Shown: positions 62,019 through 64,000 of the stretch, in pieces | Position numbering within the stretch: position 1 is the stretch's first letter | Layout of the letters: each line of letters begins with the position of its first letter | Assembly: GCF_014698015.1 (NCBI RefSeq) | Contig: NZ_JACXBS010000007.1 | Location: forward strand, 62,001-126,000 | Direction: 5' to 3' | From: Kocuria sp. cx-455 | Lineage (GTDB): Bacteria > Actinomycetota > Actinomycetes > Actinomycetales > Micrococcaceae | Length of the DNA: 64,000 nt | Position numbers and translations under genes: made by a program | Notes under the pieces: generated by a model | Seen by the model: only the letters and a program-made list of their open reading frames with translations | Databases searched by the model: none | What the model was told of the DNA's origin: nothing

Positions 62019-63246
62019 CCGGGGGCCCGGGATGACGCCTGACGATGTGCAGTGCACCTCGCAGGAACGGGCCGTGCTCGACCTCATCGACCCCGACGAG
62101 CTGGTCGAGCTGACCTGCACCCTGGTGAACACCGCCGGCGAGAATCCCGGGGGCACCGAGCAGCGCACGGCCCGGGCCTTGGAGCATGCGGCGAGCGAGC
62201 GGGGATTACTGGCCCGCAGCGACGTCGTGGCCCCCGGGCGCCCCAATGTGGACGTGGACCTGACCGTGGGCGGGCCCGTGTCCGACGGGCCGGGGCTGTT
62301 GTTCTTGGGCCACTCCGACGTGGTGCCCGCCGGGCCCGGGTGGACTCGGCAGCCGTACAGCGCGCAGGTCGACGGCGACCGGCTGTACGGCCGCGGCGCC
62401 ACGGACATGAAGGGCGGGCTGGCTGCGGTGGTGATCGCCATGTCGGCGCTTCGCCGTTCGGCGGTTGAACTCTCGGGGCCGGTGCGATTGTCGTCCACGG
62501 TGGACGAGGAAGATCTGGGCCTCGGCATCCGTCACCTCACCGCACGCGGGCTGGAACGGAACTTCCGCGGCTGCATCGTGGCCGAACCGACCGATCTGCA
62601 GACCGTGATCGCGTGCCGAGGGGATGCCTACCTCGAGGTGGAGATCACCGGAGTGCCCGCCCATTCGGGGCGGCCGGCGGACGGCCGAAATGCTATCGAC
62701 GCCGCCGCTGCGCTCCTCACACTCGTCAAACAGGACCACGAGAAGCACACGCGCGTGACAGATCCGTTGCTGGGATCGCCCACGTGGAACGTGGGCAAGA
62801 TCGAGGGCGGCCGGGCGACGTCCATGGTGGCGCCGTCGTGCCATGTGTGGTTGGACCGGCGGCTCATGCCGGGCGAGGACCCGGAGCAGATCGTCTCCGA
62901 GCTGCGCAACACGGTGGATGAAGCCGGGATCACCGGTGACGGCATCTCCGTGGACATCGACATCACCATGTCCATGCCGGGTTTCCGCACCGATGGGGAC
63001 CATGACCTGGTCACCACGGTTCATGACGCCGTGGCGGATGTGGGCGGGGCGGCGTCCATCGGCGGCTGGACGGCCGCGTGCGATGGCGGGTTCATTGCCC
63101 GGGACCATGCAGTGCCCACGGTGGTCATGGGTCCCGGCGGGCTCAACGACCAGGCGCACCAGGTGGACGAGTCCGTGAGTATTCGTGAACTGACGCAAGC
63201 GGCCAGGGCGTACACGCTGACCGCGTTGCGACTGCTCTCGTGCTGA
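62011..63246 (+). CDS. M20-family deacetylase (ArgE/DapE type), possible N-acetyl-diaminobutyrate deacetylase
   Basis: Zinc amidohydrolase of 411 residues. Motifs: GHSDVVPAGPGWTRQPYSA near residue 99, GRGATDMKGGLAA near residue 130 with the bridging Asp, VDEEDLGLG near residue 167, the lid domain with AHSGRPADGRNAI, and HQVDES near the end. The ATG at 62011 overlaps the previous stop and has GAGGAAG before it; ATG 62032 is an alternative. In the ectoine context it would do the job of DoeB2. Allantoate amidohydrolase was considered but the sequence is of the ArgE/DapE kind. Confidence 0.85.
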   Translation: MGDRGPGMTPDDVQCTSQERAVLDLIDPDELVELTCTLVNTAGENPGGTEQRTARALEHAASERGLLARSDVVAPGRPNVDVDLTVGGPVSDGPGLLFLGHSDVVPAGPGWTRQPYSAQVDGDRLYGRGATDMKGGLAAVVIAMSALRRSAVELSGPVRLSSTVDEEDLGLGIRHLTARGLERNFRGCIVAEPTDLQTVIACRGDAYLEVEITGVPAHSGRPADGRNAIDAAAALLTLVKQDHEKHTRVTDPLLGSPTWNVGKIEGGRATSMVAPSCHVWLDRRLMPGEDPEQIVSELRNTVDEAGITGDGISVDIDITMSMPGFRTDGDHDLVTTVHDAVADVGGAASIGGWTAACDGGFIARDHAVPTVVMGPGGLNDQAHQVDESVSIRELTQAARAYTLTALRLLSC

Positions 63247-63262
63247 CCATACTCGCGTTGTT

Positions 63263-64000
63263 CTACCTGGTGACCACGGGCATCCTGCCCGTCTCCGGGA
63301 TCTCCGTACCGCGCAGCGACGCGCCCACGGTCTCCCTCATGAACTTGGCGGCAATCAACCCGATCACGCACGCGCCCATCATGTAGAAGGCGGGGATCAA
63401 CGGATTGCCAGTGGATTCGATCAGGGCCTCGTTGACCAGCGGTGCGGTACCTCCGAAAATCGCGGTCGACACGTTGTAGGTGATCGCGAAGCCCGCATAG
63501 CGAACCTGCGTGGGGAACATCGCCGGGAACGTGGCCGAGATGCAGGCCAACTGCGGGATGTAGAGCAGTCCCAGCACCGCGAAGCCCAGCAGCGCCCACC
63601 AGAAGCCGTTAGCCATGAGCATGTACATGGGGATCGACATCACGATCAGGCCGATGAGCGAGAAGTACCACATGGGTTTGCGCCCGAACCTGTCGGACAG
63701 CGTTCCTGCGAACGGAATCACGAGCATCATGGCGAACTGCGCAACGAACATGATGGTCAGCACCGTCTGAGCGGACATGTCCGTCTGTCCCTCGAGGTAC
63801 GTGGGCATGTAGCTGAGCAGCGTGTAGTTGACCACGTTCACGGACACCACCAGGCCGGCCATGATCAGCATGGGCTGCCAGTAGGTGGTGACCAATTCCT
63901 TCAGGGCCATGCCCGCGGATTCCTCCGAGTGGCCGGCTTCCTCCAGTTCCAGGAACACCGGGGAGTCGGCCAGTTTGGACCGCAAATACAAACCGATGAG
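63263..64000 (-). CDS. MFS transporter of the metabolite:H+ symporter family, ProP-like, 5' end outside window
   Basis: The C-terminal part, about 246 residues, with six membrane segments. YMPTYLEGQTDMSAQTV and GTLSDRFGRKPMW are typical of ProP-like proline/betaine/ectoine importers, and the cytoplasmic tail FMRETVGASLRGTEIPET matches the ETANRPLKG-type end. The gene continues past base 64000. It converges with the M20 gene with a gap of 16 bp. Uptake of ectoine or another osmolyte is likely from context. Confidence 0.85.
   Translation of the reverse strand, partial: LIGLYLRSKLADSPVFLELEEAGHSEESAGMALKELVTTYWQPMLIMAGLVVSVNVVNYTLLSYMPTYLEGQTDMSAQTVLTIMFVAQFAMMLVIPFAGTLSDRFGRKPMWYFSLIGLIVMSIPMYMLMANGFWWALLGFAVLGLLYIPQLACISATFPAMFPTQVRYAGFAITYNVSTAIFGGTAPLVNEALIESTGNPLIPAFYMMGACVIGLIAAKFMRETVGASLRGTEIPETGRMPVVTR

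Noticed and set aside
60822-62528. 568-codon open frame on the minus strand
   Set aside because: Antisense to the aminotransferase and M20 genes; no protein-like features.
62011-63246. Reading the M20 protein as the missing allantoate amidohydrolase
   Set aside because: Its motifs and lid domain match ArgE/DapE enzymes, and it is coupled to the ectoine-type genes, not to the purine operons.
1-64000. tRNA, rRNA, CRISPR arrays, insertion sequences or prophage genes
   Set aside because: No cloverleaf-like genes, repeat-spacer arrays, transposases, integrases or terminal inverted repeats of mobile elements were seen in either strand.

Overview
The window is G+C-rich, densely coded DNA from an actinobacterium, most likely a member of the Micrococcales. 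The evidence is the strong G/C third-position bias, GTG starts, GGAGG-type ribosome sites mixed with apparently leaderless starts, a homodimeric AceE-type pyruvate dehydrogenase E1, a GapB-type glyceraldehyde-3-phosphate dehydrogenase with an N-terminal extension, and DtxR-family metal regulators. No rRNA, tRNA, CRISPR array, transposase, phage gene or replication origin was seen. Both ends cut genes: an amidohydrolase on the left and an MFS transporter on the right.

Layout. 1-2 kb: amidohydrolase and a double Lrp/AsnC regulator. 2-8.4 kb: a GABA module (two succinate-semialdehyde dehydrogenases, an APC permease, GABA transaminase) that also encloses a 39-residue metallothionein-like peptide with ten cysteines. 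8.6-18 kb: amidase, phosphoglucomutase, a small membrane protein, a SBP56/methanethiol-oxidase family protein, an MntR-like regulator, a uracil-permease homologue and a 3-hydroxyisobutyryl-CoA hydrolase. 17.7-24.2 kb: a minus-strand peptide/nickel-type ABC importer operon (lipoprotein, two permeases, fused double ATPase) with a beta-lactamase-fold serine hydrolase. 24.5-35 kb: mostly single housekeeping genes (glycerophosphodiesterase, HAD phosphatase, PEBP protein, PfkB sugar kinase, GAPDH, acetyltransferase, DszC/SfnB-like oxidoreductase, M18 aminopeptidase, CPBP protease, glutamine amidotransferase).

35.2-58.5 kb is the main system: a purine and glyoxylate catabolic island. UraD, UraH and urate oxidase convert urate to allantoin; an NCS2 and an NCS1 permease bring in substrates; a racemase and allantoinase handle allantoin; AllE releases ammonia from ureidoglycine. 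Glyoxylate then has two exits in the island: the glycerate route (Gcl, Hyi, GlxR, GlxK) and a route through malate synthase, malic enzyme and pyruvate dehydrogenase E1, which together make the dicarboxylic acid cycle. An IclR/AllR-type regulator sits in the middle, and the same palindrome (TGGAAA-n4-TTTCCA type) can be aligned at four places: before uraD, before the malic enzyme, and twice in the region between the NCS1 permease and hyi. Allantoate amidohydrolase and ureidoglycolate lyase are not in the window.

58.6-64 kb holds a DtxR/IdeR-like iron regulator and then a likely ectoine-degradation cluster: DoeA-like ectoine hydrolase, a fold-type-I aminotransferase, an M20 deacetylase and a ProP-like osmolyte importer.

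Non-coding features of interest are a GC-rich hairpin family sharing the core GACGACGCCGC at several gene ends and, unexpectedly, inside the linker of the fused ABC ATPase; a 59-bp direct repeat that forms the end of an acetyltransferase gene; and many perfect stem-loops without U-tracts that mark transcript ends.
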